The position numbers and the translations under genes are program-made. Under the pieces are notes generated by a model. That model did not search any database. It had not been told where the DNA came from and saw only the letters and a program-made list of their open reading frames with translations. Of a stretch of DNA of 64,000 nt, positions 53,490 to 62,620 are shown piece after piece; positions within the stretch are counted from its first letter, which is position 1; each line of letters begins with the position of its first letter. This stretch comes from an uncultured Lachnospiraceae bacterium (GTDB lineage Bacteria; Bacillota; Clostridia; Lachnospirales; Lachnospiraceae), in NCBI GenBank assembly GCA_949471785.1, contig CASWRE010000002.1:1-64000 (forward strand), in the 5' to 3' direction.

Positions 53490-54269
53490 ATGGTGGGTAA
53501 GCAGAAGGAATTGCTGGTTATTATCCCGGCTTACAACGAGGAAAAAAATATACCGAGGGTATTCAGACAGCTCAGGATGCATCGGGTGGAAGAGATTGCG
53601 GATATTCTGATCATAGACGACGCTTCTGCAGACGCCACTGCCCGGATTGTTGAAAAGGAATCCTGCATCCTGATCAGGAATATTTGCAGAATGGGATACG
53701 CAAATTCGTTGCTGCTGGGGTATCGGTACGCTATGTACAGAAATTACCATTATGTGATTCAAATGGATGCGGACGGTCAGCATGATGCCTGTAATATTCC
53801 CGTGATTTATCGCAAGCTTCTGGAAAAAGACGAAAAAGGCCATTGTCCGGATCTGGTACTGGCGTCCCGGTTTATGGAGGGAAGTTCTGATTTTCCGGTG
53901 AGTATATGGAAGAAAACTGCTTATGCATGGTTTCGCTTTTTGATCCGGGCCATATCCGGGAGAAAGATTGTCGATCCGACCACAGGCCTGCAGGGGCTTA
54001 GCCGGAAAGTGTTCTGTTTTTATTCGGATATCAGGCATTTTGACGACAAATATCCGGATGCGAACATCATTCTGCAGATGCTTTTGCTTGGCTTTGAGGT
54101 GGAGGAAATTCCGGCCGTTATGCATGCGAGGACAGGAGGGGAGAGTATGCATAACGGCTTTTCGGCATGCTGGTATATGTGCCGGATGTTCTTCGATATT
54201 CCGGCGACTGTTTTCCGGATAAAGATGTTAAAAAAGGATGTTATGGCAGGTAGGCAGCATGTGGATTAA
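53490..54269 (+). CDS. GT2 glycosyltransferase (polyprenyl-phosphate type)
   Basis: A 259-residue GT2 enzyme with LLVIIPAYNEEKNIPRVFRQL at the N-terminus, a DDASADATARIV nucleotide site, QMDADGQHD (catalytic DxD) and TTGLQGLSRKVF. No C-terminal membrane helices are present. It resembles dolichyl/undecaprenyl-phosphate sugar synthases, which often pair with DUF2304 proteins and provide lipid-linked sugars to GT-C transferases; one such membrane protein lies at 55696. Confidence 0.9.
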   Translation: MVGKQKELLVIIPAYNEEKNIPRVFRQLRMHRVEEIADILIIDDASADATARIVEKESCILIRNICRMGYANSLLLGYRYAMYRNYHYVIQMDADGQHDACNIPVIYRKLLEKDEKGHCPDLVLASRFMEGSSDFPVSIWKKTAYAWFRFLIRAISGRKIVDPTTGLQGLSRKVFCFYSDIRHFDDKYPDANIILQMLLLGFEVEEIPAVMHARTGGESMHNGFSACWYMCRMFFDIPATVFRIKMLKKDVMAGRQHVD

Positions 54270-55527
54270 CGGCAGAAAGGGAGCGAGATTCCAAAAGGCG
54301 GAGTTTCGGGAAAGCAATGAGGCGCTGGGAAATCCAGGCTGCGGATGGTACCATGTCTATCCCTTTGTTATCCGGGTTCCGTCAGAGCTGTCGCTGGAGG
54401 AAACAAAGCTCTGTATTTCCGATATCAGCAGGGATGAGCGCCTTGTGCTGGTACGGATTGACATAGGCGATTTTCGGGCAGGCGATATCCCGGCGGAGGC
54501 CCTGGAAGATATTTTCCGCATTTTCGATTTGTTTCATATCAGTCAGAAACAGATGATCCTGCGATTTACCTATGATTCCGTCGGAAAAGGTATGGAGAGG
54601 GAACCGCAGGACATTTCCATAGTGAAAAGACATATGAACCAGCTGGGGAAGCTGATCTGCAGATTTGCGTCGGATATTCTGGTGCTGCAGGGGATCTTTG
54701 TGGGAAGCTGGGGTGAGATGCATCATTCCAAGTTTCTTACCGTTTTCCATATGTCAGAGCTGCTGGGCTGTCTGTATCGCGCGGTGGGGGACAGCTGTTA
54801 TCTGGCGGTGCGTACGCCAGAGCAATGGCGGAGTATTATGGCCTGTGCAGGGACAGATCCGGCTTTAAAAAAGCGGGTGGGCCTGTTTAACGACGGGATG
54901 TTTGGCTCTCCTACCGATCTGGGGACGTATCAGACGGTGTCCAGACAGGAGGAGCTCGAATGGCAGAGTCGTTCTGTGGTTTCCGTGCCCAATGGCGGGG
55001 AAGCGGTGGCAGACGAGAGACCTGTAAGGTGCCGTCAGGCTGTGGAAGAAATGGCAAAAATGCATCTGTGCTATCTGAACAGCAGCTATCAGCAGGAACA
55101 ATTGGATTATTGGAAAAAGGAGCGCGTGACTCTGCCGGGGTGCTGGAAAGGGATCAGCGGTTATGAATATATCGGCCGCCATCTGGGGAGCCGTTTTGTA
55201 ATCTGCGATGCAAAAGCTCATGGGGGACAGATGGAGATCGTGATTGAAAATTGTGGGTTTTCCCGTTTGCATGAGGAGGCGGAATGCTTTCTGGTATGGG
55301 AGGAGAAGAGCGGGAGAACAGGCCGCAGACGGATAGATGCAAATGCGTCTGAGTGGGAAAGTGGGAAAAAAACAATCCTGCGGATACCATTGCCGGATAC
55401 CGGGAAAGAAGCGGAGGAAAGCAGAGTTTTTTTCCAGATGAGGCGGAAAAACGACGGCAGATCTCTGCGTTTTGCCAATCAGGGCGCCGATGACAGGGTG
55501 CTGCTTGGTATATTGAAATACAGATAA
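54259..55527 (+). CDS. DUF4832 (TIM-barrel-like) protein, first copy
   Basis: A 422-residue protein without signal peptide. N-terminal barrel-like half (DUF4874 type) has NEALGNPGCGWYHVYPF, LVLVRIDIGDFR, QMILRFTYDSVG, and LVLQGIFVGSWGEMHHS. The second half is DUF4832, with VGLFNDGMFGSPTDLGTY and GGEAVADE, ending in a beta-sandwich. The WGEM turn sits where TIM-barrel glycosidases carry the acid/base Glu, so a glycosidase-like role is plausible but unproven. The start at 54259 avoids a longer overlap; the frame opens at 54238. Its stop codon is part of the element at 55525. A paralogue lies at 57899. Confidence 0.72.
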   Translation: MWINGRKGARFQKAEFRESNEALGNPGCGWYHVYPFVIRVPSELSLEETKLCISDISRDERLVLVRIDIGDFRAGDIPAEALEDIFRIFDLFHISQKQMILRFTYDSVGKGMEREPQDISIVKRHMNQLGKLICRFASDILVLQGIFVGSWGEMHHSKFLTVFHMSELLGCLYRAVGDSCYLAVRTPEQWRSIMACAGTDPALKKRVGLFNDGMFGSPTDLGTYQTVSRQEELEWQSRSVVSVPNGGEAVADERPVRCRQAVEEMAKMHLCYLNSSYQQEQLDYWKKERVTLPGCWKGISGYEYIGRHLGSRFVICDAKAHGGQMEIVIENCGFSRLHEEAECFLVWEEKSGRTGRRRIDANASEWESGKKTILRIPLPDTGKEAEESRVFFQMRRKNDGRSLRFANQGADDRVLLGILKYR

Positions 55528-55656
55528 CTGTTCAGTACAGGCCGAAGCACTTGCTGCTGAGGCCGTAAAAACATGATTCAAGTGTGCAAAATCCCATCGC
55601 CGCAGGCGATTTTAATTGGATTTTGCATCGTAACTGTGAAGGTACTGAACAGTTAC
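55525..55656. mobile_element. MITE-like palindromic element
   Basis: Terminal inverted repeats TAACTGTTCAGTAC (55525-55538) and GTACTGAACAGTTA (55642-55655) bound about 130 bases that encode nothing. Internal palindromes include GCACTTG/CAAGTGTGC and TGCAAAATCC/GGATTTTGCA (55585-55594, 55618-55627) around a smaller TCGCC/GGCGA. AAATACAGATAA occurs directly on both sides (55516-55527 and 55657-55668), which looks like a target duplication. The left copy is the end of the DUF4832 gene including its stop. Such elements need a transposase supplied in trans. Confidence 0.75.
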
Positions 55657-55695
55657 AAATACAGATAAAAATATGGACAGAGAGGAGTTGTCTGC

Positions 55696-57897
55696 ATGGA
55701 AACATGGTATTGGGGCGTTGAATATGGAAAGGTAATGCTAGGATATGTATTCTTCATGTTTCTCTGGCCTTCCGTCGTCTTTAACGGGCATTTAGAGGAA
55801 AAGAGTAAGACCTACCGTTTCAGTTTTTGTGTCACTGTACAGGTAGTCCTTTCTAATACGTTCGTTTTAGTGATGGGATTATTTCATATTCTTCAGCCCC
55901 GGGTGATTGCCGTTCTATTTTACGGATCATTTATTCTGGCTCTCATAAGGATCATTTTACAGCGCCCGGCGGCTTTTCGGCCAAAGGAGATCCGGTGGGC
56001 GGTCCGCATACAAATGGAGAGACTTCGTGCCCGTATGGGTGAATACGGCCTCCTGATCCTTCTTCTGCTATTTGGCGTCATATACTTTTCCTATGGGGCG
56101 TTTCAAGTACACTCTTATGGTTTTGGGGATTTGTATGCCCACCATGCATGGATTTATGGGCTTAAAGAGGGAAAAATTTTTGCGGACGGCGTCTATCCGG
56201 AGGCAATGCACTGTTTTATTTATTGTCTGAACAGTTTGTTTGGCGTTCGGATATATAGTTGTCTGCTGTTTCTGCAGGGCATTCATGTGGCCGTACTTTT
56301 GCTTGCAGGGTATTTGCTGATGCGGGAGATTTTTCACTGGCGTTACACGCCTCTTCTGGCATTGACACTGTTCCTGACGCTGGATGTGTGCAGCGCGGAT
56401 CTGGTATATGGCATGTTCCGTCTGCAGATAACGCTGCCCCTGGAATTTGGGTTGTATACACAGTTTTTATGCGCATTGTTTTTGCTGCGTTATCTGAAAT
56501 ATGGAACCTGGACAAGGAGAAATGGGCGGATTTCCAAATATTTCTGGGACAACAATCTATTCTTGTTTGTAATGTCGCTGGCGGCGTCGGTCTCGATCCA
56601 TTTTTACACCACCATTATGGCCTTTGTTTTGTGTCTTTCCTTTGCCGTGTTTATGTGGAAGAGACTGTTTATGAGAGAATATCTTATCCCCCTGGCCGTT
56701 TCGGTTCTGTGTGCCTGTACAATAGCCGTGTTTCCGATGGCAGGGGCGCTGGCGTCGGGTACGCCCTTTAACTACTCGATCAACTGGGCGGTTAATTCGA
56801 TGGATGGAGAAGAAACTAGAGAATTGGAAGAAAAAAATTCTTCGGATGAGCCGGCAAGAAAGGAACAGGCGGTTCAGATCGTTCCGGTTAAAGCGCTGAC
56901 AGGGGTATATACGAAAGGCTATTCTGCTCTTTATGGGACGTTTGGCGCGAATATCATCCTTCTGGTGACAGGAGCCGCGATCGCTCTGTGCGTGTTTCCC
57001 AGAAAGAAATCCTTCGATTGGCTGACAAAAATATCCGCCGGATATCCGCCGTTACTTTTATTTACGTTTTTGTTCGTGCTGCTTTATACGGCCCCTTATA
57101 TTGGCTTTCCTGAAATTATATCCGATTCGCGTTTCTGTTCGGTGGGGCATATGATGATGATGGCGCTTGTGATGATCCCTGCGGACGTGATGTTTTCTCT
57201 GCTGATCCGTTTCTGCCGGGATGGGGTTTTACAGGCGGCGTCGCTTCTCTCTGCCGTAGGCATTTATGGGCTGGCCATGCTGACGGGACATTTACACGGG
57301 TATTTGTTTTATGAACTGTCGCGGTATAATGCGGCGGTTGATGTGACAGAATTAATTATGGAAAAATTTCCTAAAAAGAGATATGTCGTTGTGTCGCCGA
57401 CAGACGAGCTGTATCACGTGATCGAATCCGGCTGGCATGAGGAACTGGTGACATTTGTGGAGAGAAGCCGCGAGGATGGGTATACGCTCGCGGCGGAGCA
57501 TGTATTTATCTATGTGGAAAAGAAACCGCTTCAGTATGCCCAGGCTTACTTTTTTGACGGTCCGTCATGGCTGGCCCAGACCAAATATAAAGAACTTTAC
57601 TGGGATAAATACTCGAAAAAGTATCCCAACACGGGCGCGTCACAGGCGCCGGAAATCAACGCTTCGGAAATTTCGGAAGAAGAAGCCAAAAAGGATCTGG
57701 TTAAATTTGACGACCCGTGGTATTCCTATATCATGCATTCGACTCGCACAAATCTGGAAGCAAAGGCTTATGACTGGTGTCAGAAATTTTCAGAACTTCA
57801 TCCGGGAAAGCTAAACACCTATTATGAGGATGATGATTTTGTCTGCTACTATTTCAGTCAAGGCGAAGGAATGCAGTATAACCTGGGGTTAGAATGA
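55696..57897 (+). CDS. GT-C-like multi-spanning membrane protein
   Basis: A 733-residue protein with about twelve hydrophobic segments between residues 10 and 540 and a soluble C-terminal part (about 555-733). After the third or fourth helix it has SYGFGDLYAHHAWIYGLKEGKIFADGVYP: an Asp in the first large outside loop, as in GT-C glycosyltransferases that use lipid-linked sugars. I do not recognise a named family. A polymerase or lipid-linked glycosyltransferase role fits the GT2 and DUF2304-like genes upstream. GAGAGGAG lies before the ATG; the next gene starts one base after the stop. Confidence 0.65.
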   Translation: METWYWGVEYGKVMLGYVFFMFLWPSVVFNGHLEEKSKTYRFSFCVTVQVVLSNTFVLVMGLFHILQPRVIAVLFYGSFILALIRIILQRPAAFRPKEIRWAVRIQMERLRARMGEYGLLILLLLFGVIYFSYGAFQVHSYGFGDLYAHHAWIYGLKEGKIFADGVYPEAMHCFIYCLNSLFGVRIYSCLLFLQGIHVAVLLLAGYLLMREIFHWRYTPLLALTLFLTLDVCSADLVYGMFRLQITLPLEFGLYTQFLCALFLLRYLKYGTWTRRNGRISKYFWDNNLFLFVMSLAASVSIHFYTTIMAFVLCLSFAVFMWKRLFMREYLIPLAVSVLCACTIAVFPMAGALASGTPFNYSINWAVNSMDGEETRELEEKNSSDEPARKEQAVQIVPVKALTGVYTKGYSALYGTFGANIILLVTGAAIALCVFPRKKSFDWLTKISAGYPPLLLFTFLFVLLYTAPYIGFPEIISDSRFCSVGHMMMMALVMIPADVMFSLLIRFCRDGVLQAASLLSAVGIYGLAMLTGHLHGYLFYELSRYNAAVDVTELIMEKFPKKRYVVVSPTDELYHVIESGWHEELVTFVERSREDGYTLAAEHVFIYVEKKPLQYAQAYFFDGPSWLAQTKYKELYWDKYSKKYPNTGASQAPEINASEISEEEAKKDLVKFDDPWYSYIMHSTRTNLEAKAYDWCQKFSELHPGKLNTYYEDDDFVCYYFSQGEGMQYNLGLE

Positions 57898-57898
57898 A

Positions 57899-59326
57899 AT
57901 GATATCAAGGCGCGAGGCAAAAGTAATATTTTTTTCCTGTAGTTTTATCCTGGTCGTGCTGACGGCAGTATGCATGTTTTTCCTGACAAGGATATGGGAG
58001 AGGAAAGTGGAGATAGAAAATGAAATCTTTACAGAATCCTCCCGGGAGCTTCAAAACCCAAACAGAGGCTTCTATAAATTGTATAGCTTTCAGATTACGG
58101 ATGAGAAACAGGATTATACCCGGACGGTTCCGGCGCTGTATCAGCAGGATACCGCTACAAAGCTGACGCTGGTTCAGATCTGTCTGAAAGCTTACAGGCA
58201 GGGCGCCATTACAGAGGAGGGACTTGCCAATATAGAGGCGTTATTTGATGTGTTGGGGGCTCTGGATAAGCAGCTTATCGTCCGATTCACCTATGATATT
58301 GACGGGCAAAACGAAAAGTATGAGCCGGAAAACCTGGATATTATTCTGACTCATATGGAACAGTTGGCCTACATTTTCCGTGAATACAGCGAAAAAATAT
58401 TCAGTCTGCAAGGGCTTTTTATCGGCAACTGGGGGGAAATGAACGGGACGCGATATAGCTCTGATGAAGATCTGCGCAAGCTGGCCGGAAAACTTGTGCG
58501 CGTGACGGAGGAGTCAACATTTCTGGCCGTTCGTTCGCCGGCACAGTGGAGAAGTATCATGCATTCAGATAATGCGTCCGGTAATCTTTTGAAAAGCAGA
58601 CTTGGGTTTTTTAATGACGGAATGCTGGGAAATAAAAGTGATTACGGGACATACAAGATAGAAGAAAATACAGATGAAGGTATGCCTTTTCCCCGCCTGG
58701 AAAGAGAGGAAGAGCTGAAATTTCAAAATGAATTATGCCGTGATGTTCCGAATGGAGGAGAAGTCATTCATGACAATATCTATAATGATCTGGATAATGC
58801 CATAAAGGATCTGGAGGTTATGCATGTGACCTACCTGAACAGGGCATATGACCAGGCCGTGCTGAAAAAATGGTCAAAATCAGTGATAAAAGAAGACGGA
58901 TGTTTTAACGGGATGGACGGGCTGACCTATATAGAGAGACGTCTGGGATACCGTCTGGCAATCGTGGATGCCGGTCTGCGCTATCAAAGCAGGGAAGATA
59001 CGCTGACTGCGGAGGTCACATTAGAAAATATGGGTTTTGCACCTCTTTATAAGAAGGCCAAAATCCAGATCATTCTGTATGATGAAAAGAATGATCAGAC
59101 GTTTGTTTATCCGATTGATCAGGGGTTGCATACGCTGATCGGAGGAAATGAAAAGGAGGATACGCTGCTCCTATCAGTTGATATCCCTTTTCAGGATATT
59201 CCGGAGAAAGAGTACAGGGTATATTTTTCCATTGTTGATTCAGATACAGGCGAGCACATTTTATTAGCCAATGAGGAGAACGAGGAAGCGTATGGGTACC
59301 GGATTGGAAGGTTCAGCTGGCGATAG
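57899..59326 (+). CDS. DUF4832 protein, membrane-anchored second copy
   Basis: A 475-residue paralogue of the gene at 54259, here with an N-terminal membrane helix (about 8-30, VIFFSCSFILVVLTAVCMFFL), so the domain lies outside the cell. Shared blocks are RELQNPNRGFYKLYSF, QLIVRFTYDIDGQN, LQGLFIGNWGEMNGT, LAVRSPAQWRSIM, GFFNDGMLGNKSDYGTY and PNGGEVIHD. The C-terminal beta domain (about 355-475) is similar too. Retention of WGEM and NDGM in both copies suggests a shared active site or ligand site. The start is adjacent to the upstream stop. Confidence 0.75.
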   Translation: MISRREAKVIFFSCSFILVVLTAVCMFFLTRIWERKVEIENEIFTESSRELQNPNRGFYKLYSFQITDEKQDYTRTVPALYQQDTATKLTLVQICLKAYRQGAITEEGLANIEALFDVLGALDKQLIVRFTYDIDGQNEKYEPENLDIILTHMEQLAYIFREYSEKIFSLQGLFIGNWGEMNGTRYSSDEDLRKLAGKLVRVTEESTFLAVRSPAQWRSIMHSDNASGNLLKSRLGFFNDGMLGNKSDYGTYKIEENTDEGMPFPRLEREEELKFQNELCRDVPNGGEVIHDNIYNDLDNAIKDLEVMHVTYLNRAYDQAVLKKWSKSVIKEDGCFNGMDGLTYIERRLGYRLAIVDAGLRYQSREDTLTAEVTLENMGFAPLYKKAKIQIILYDEKNDQTFVYPIDQGLHTLIGGNEKEDTLLLSVDIPFQDIPEKEYRVYFSIVDSDTGEHILLANEENEEAYGYRIGRFSWR

Positions 59327-60461
59327 CGGAAAAAGAGAGAAGGCAAGACTTGTATTTTTTAGCGGAAATATGTCTCATTCCGGCGGGACGGAAAGGGTGC
59401 TGTCTGTCATTGCGAATGGATTGGCAGGGAGAGGTTATCCGATTTCTATCATCAGTCTTTGGGGAGGGGGGAATTCCTTTTTCCCCTTATGCGACAGTAT
59501 ACATGTCTATTGGGCAGAAAAGGAACGGCGCAGAAAGGGAATCGCAGGGAATCTTCATTATCTGACAGCGGTTTTGAAGCATGAGAGGCCGGACTTTCTG
59601 ATTGATGTGGATAGTATTCTTGGGTGTTATTCTTTTTTCCTGAAACGTCGGTTTCCGGCTATGTATTGGGTTTCCTGGGAACATTTTCACTATTATCACC
59701 ATTTTCAAAGAAATCGTCATCTCAGAAAGATTATACGAAGGATTGTAGGAAGGTGTGCGGATTGGCTGATTGTTTTAACAGAAGAAGATAAGCAGTGCTA
59801 TCAGAAGAAACTTAAATTTCATTGTAGAATTTCCAGGATTTATAATCCGGTTCCTTATGAAAGAACAATTCCCAAAAAGAAGGAATTTCCGTTTATATTT
59901 GCCGCCGGAGGACTTACCAGAGTGAAAGGGTTTGATTTGCTGATCCAAAGTTGGAGGCTGTTGGAGAAAAAGTATCCACAGTGGAAAGTGATACTGGCGG
60001 GGGCAGGAGAGGAAGAGAAAAAGCTAAAAAAGAAGGCTGCCCGGGCAGGGCTGAAAAGATTTCATTTTGCCGGAGTTGTAACGGATATAGAAAGATATTA
60101 CGAGAAAGCGGCATTTTTCGTACTCCCATCAAGGGATGAAGGTTTTGGGATGGTATTGGTGGAGGCAATGAGTTATTCCACTCCTGTAGTGTCCTTTGCC
60201 TGTAAAACAGGGCCGGGGGAGATTGTGGAGGACGGCGAGACGGGCTTTCTGGTGGAGCCGGAGAATGTGACGGCGTTTGCGGACAAAATGGAAATGTTGA
60301 TGACGGATGGAGCTCTGCGGAGAAAAATGGGAATAAAGGCAGGGGAATCTGTAAAGCGGTTTGACAGGGAAAGGATATTAGATGAATGGGAATCCTTATT
60401 AGGTGAGAGGATGAAAAGATACCATGGAAAGTTTAGTTACGATTATTGTTCCGGTTTATAA
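59292..60461 (+). CDS. GT4 glycosyltransferase
   Basis: A 389-residue GT4 enzyme: LVFFSGNMSHSGGTERVLSVIANGLAGRGYPISII at the N-terminal loop; FAAGGLTRVKGFDLLIQSWRLL, VILAGAGEEEKKL, and the donor site FFVLPSRDEGFGMVLVEAMSYSTPVVSF in the C-terminal half. The best start is ATG 59292, with GAGGAA upstream, within the end of the previous gene; 59271 is an alternative. It overlaps the next gene by 38 bases. Confidence 0.88.
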   Translation: MGTGLEGSAGDSGKREKARLVFFSGNMSHSGGTERVLSVIANGLAGRGYPISIISLWGGGNSFFPLCDSIHVYWAEKERRRKGIAGNLHYLTAVLKHERPDFLIDVDSILGCYSFFLKRRFPAMYWVSWEHFHYYHHFQRNRHLRKIIRRIVGRCADWLIVLTEEDKQCYQKKLKFHCRISRIYNPVPYERTIPKKKEFPFIFAAGGLTRVKGFDLLIQSWRLLEKKYPQWKVILAGAGEEEKKLKKKAARAGLKRFHFAGVVTDIERYYEKAAFFVLPSRDEGFGMVLVEAMSYSTPVVSFACKTGPGEIVEDGETGFLVEPENVTAFADKMEMLMTDGALRRKMGIKAGESVKRFDRERILDEWESLLGERMKRYHGKFSYDYCSGL

Positions 60462-62595
60462 CTCAGCCCGATACCTTGGGGACTGTGTGGAGTCTGTTTT
60501 GGCACAGACCTATAGACATTGGGAATTGATTCTGGTTGACGATGGGTCGCAGAATTCTACAAAAGAATTGTGTGAACGGATGTGTAAACAGGATCAAAGG
60601 ATTCGGCTGTTTTGCAGAGAGCATAGGGGCGTGTCCGCCGCGAGGAATGTGGGAATCGAAAATGCCAGAGGGGAATATTTGTTTTTTCTCGACAGTGATG
60701 ATACGATTCACCCAGCTTTAATAGAAACGCTTTGTCAAGTGATGGGGGAGAGCCATGTTGCTGTGGCTATGGGGGGATGTCGTAATATAGAAAAGGGGAT
60801 ATTTCCGAAGCCTTCTGATCGGCCTGATCATGCAGAAAACGTACAGGACAAATCTTATCTCAGGGCTCACGAGGCCATGCAGGCGTTTATCTGGAACACT
60901 GCAGAAGTATCGCTCAAAAGTATAGGCGGAAATATGATTCGCCGTGACGCCCTGGGATCTGTAAGATTTTATGAAGATCTTTCCCATGGCGAGGATACAT
61001 GGTTTATGTATCAGTTGATTTGTAAAGGGGTGGATATCATGATTGTACCATGCGGCTGGTATTATTACCGGAGATATGCCCAAAGCACCAGCAAGACATA
61101 TTCTGTTCCCTCCATCCAGAGCAGATATAGGGTATGGCAGTATATTCGTGACCATGAGAGGAAGAATGGAAGGACAGCGAATGCTGTTCGATGTGAAAAT
61201 ATGATACTAAACCAGATCATGGAGTGGTATCTGGCGGGCTGGCGTAAACAGCACAGCGGTATTAAAAAATATGTGAGAGATATAGCAAATGCTGAAAAAC
61301 GCCAGTATCTTTTTGCAAAATTAGGTTGGTGGGCCAAACTGCTGGTTTGGCTTTTGCTTCATTGCGGTTCTTTATGTGGGATACTATATGCATTTACATG
61401 TATTGTTTTGGTTCGGCAGGCAGATGGGGCGAGACGTCGCATGACAGGGAAAAAGGCGGTGTACAAAGAGAGAGGGAATGGAAACGGTCATGTCGGAATT
61501 ATAACATTTCATTGTGCGGATAATTATGGTGCCATGCTGCAGGCCTATGGCTTGAAACGTCATTTACATAATCAGGGCATAGAGGCGGACATTGTCCGCT
61601 ATGAGCCTTTTTTTATGACGGGAAGACACTGGCGGATACCTTATTTTCCCATAAAAGGATTGATCAGGCGTATAGGATATACAGTCGACGGATGTTTTTG
61701 GAATGTGCGTATGGGAAAGGCTTTTTCTGTCCGTAAAAGAAATATGCGTTCTTTTCGGAATAAGTATCTGGTGGACAGCAGGCAAAAAAAACTGTTGTTT
61801 TTGCATCAGTTAAAAACACTCAAGTATTCCTGCTATATTGTGGGAAGCGATCAGATCTGGAATCCTGATATCACGGGTGGGCTCAGAAAGGCTTATTTTG
61901 GCGCATTTACCAATAATAGAAAAGAAAAAGTTATTGCCTATGCGGCGAGTATAGGGGGTGTTTCCCTGCCGCCAGTCTATAACAGGGAATTCTCCTGTCT
62001 ATTAAAGTGTGTAGACGTTATATCCGTCAGGGAGAAAGAAGCGATTCCATATATAAAGAGCCTGTATGAGGGGTCGGTCATAGATGTTTTGGATCCGGTG
62101 CTGCTGCTGAATAAGGAGGAGTGGCTGCATATTGAAAAGCAGCCAGACAGAGAAAGATATATTTTCGTTTATTTGACAGAAAAAAATATGGAGTTAATTA
62201 CTTATGTAAAGAAACTTTCAAAACAAAAGGGATTATCTATTATAAATTTATGGAGCAGCGTGAGGGTGGTGGATAAGGAATTTATCATAGATTATATTGC
62301 GGGTCCGGCGGAATTCTTGGGATATCTTCATCAGGCAGATTATGTGGTGACAAACTCCTTTCATGTCGTAGTGTTCAGTATTATTTATCAAAAGAAATTC
62401 ACGGCGTTTCAGCACAGCAAACTGGGTGCGAGGATAAATAATGTTTTGCGGATTCATGGACTTGAGCATAGATTATATGGGACGGATAGCCTGTCGAGAA
62501 TAGATGATGTGGTTGATTGGGAAGCAGTAAAAAAGCGTACAGAAAAAAAGGTGAGAATATCAACAGAATTTTTATTAGATCATGTTGGAATATAG
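60424..62595 (+). CDS. GT2 glycosyltransferase-polysaccharide pyruvyltransferase fusion
   Basis: A 723-residue two-domain protein. Residues 1-330 are a GT2 enzyme (MESLVTIIVPVYNSARYLGDCVESVLAQTY, LVDDGS, FFLDSDD as catalytic DxD, and ARNVGIENARGEY). A hydrophobic stretch near 310-335 may contact the membrane. Residues 355-723 are a polysaccharide pyruvyltransferase domain: HVGIITFHCADNYGAMLQAYGLKRHL, VGSDQIWNP, IAYAASIGG, ISVREKEAI, DPVLLL, and NSFHVVVFSII. The frame is continuous, so this is one polypeptide unless processed. It would add a sugar and place a pyruvyl ketal, giving a charged glycan. It overlaps the neighbouring genes at both ends. Confidence 0.88.
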   Translation: MESLVTIIVPVYNSARYLGDCVESVLAQTYRHWELILVDDGSQNSTKELCERMCKQDQRIRLFCREHRGVSAARNVGIENARGEYLFFLDSDDTIHPALIETLCQVMGESHVAVAMGGCRNIEKGIFPKPSDRPDHAENVQDKSYLRAHEAMQAFIWNTAEVSLKSIGGNMIRRDALGSVRFYEDLSHGEDTWFMYQLICKGVDIMIVPCGWYYYRRYAQSTSKTYSVPSIQSRYRVWQYIRDHERKNGRTANAVRCENMILNQIMEWYLAGWRKQHSGIKKYVRDIANAEKRQYLFAKLGWWAKLLVWLLLHCGSLCGILYAFTCIVLVRQADGARRRMTGKKAVYKERGNGNGHVGIITFHCADNYGAMLQAYGLKRHLHNQGIEADIVRYEPFFMTGRHWRIPYFPIKGLIRRIGYTVDGCFWNVRMGKAFSVRKRNMRSFRNKYLVDSRQKKLLFLHQLKTLKYSCYIVGSDQIWNPDITGGLRKAYFGAFTNNRKEKVIAYAASIGGVSLPPVYNREFSCLLKCVDVISVREKEAIPYIKSLYEGSVIDVLDPVLLLNKEEWLHIEKQPDRERYIFVYLTEKNMELITYVKKLSKQKGLSIINLWSSVRVVDKEFIIDYIAGPAEFLGYLHQADYVVTNSFHVVVFSIIYQKKFTAFQHSKLGARINNVLRIHGLEHRLYGTDSLSRIDDVVDWEAVKKRTEKKVRISTEFLLDHVGI

Positions 62596-62620
62596 CCGGT
62601 TGGGAAAGGGAACGGAGCAG

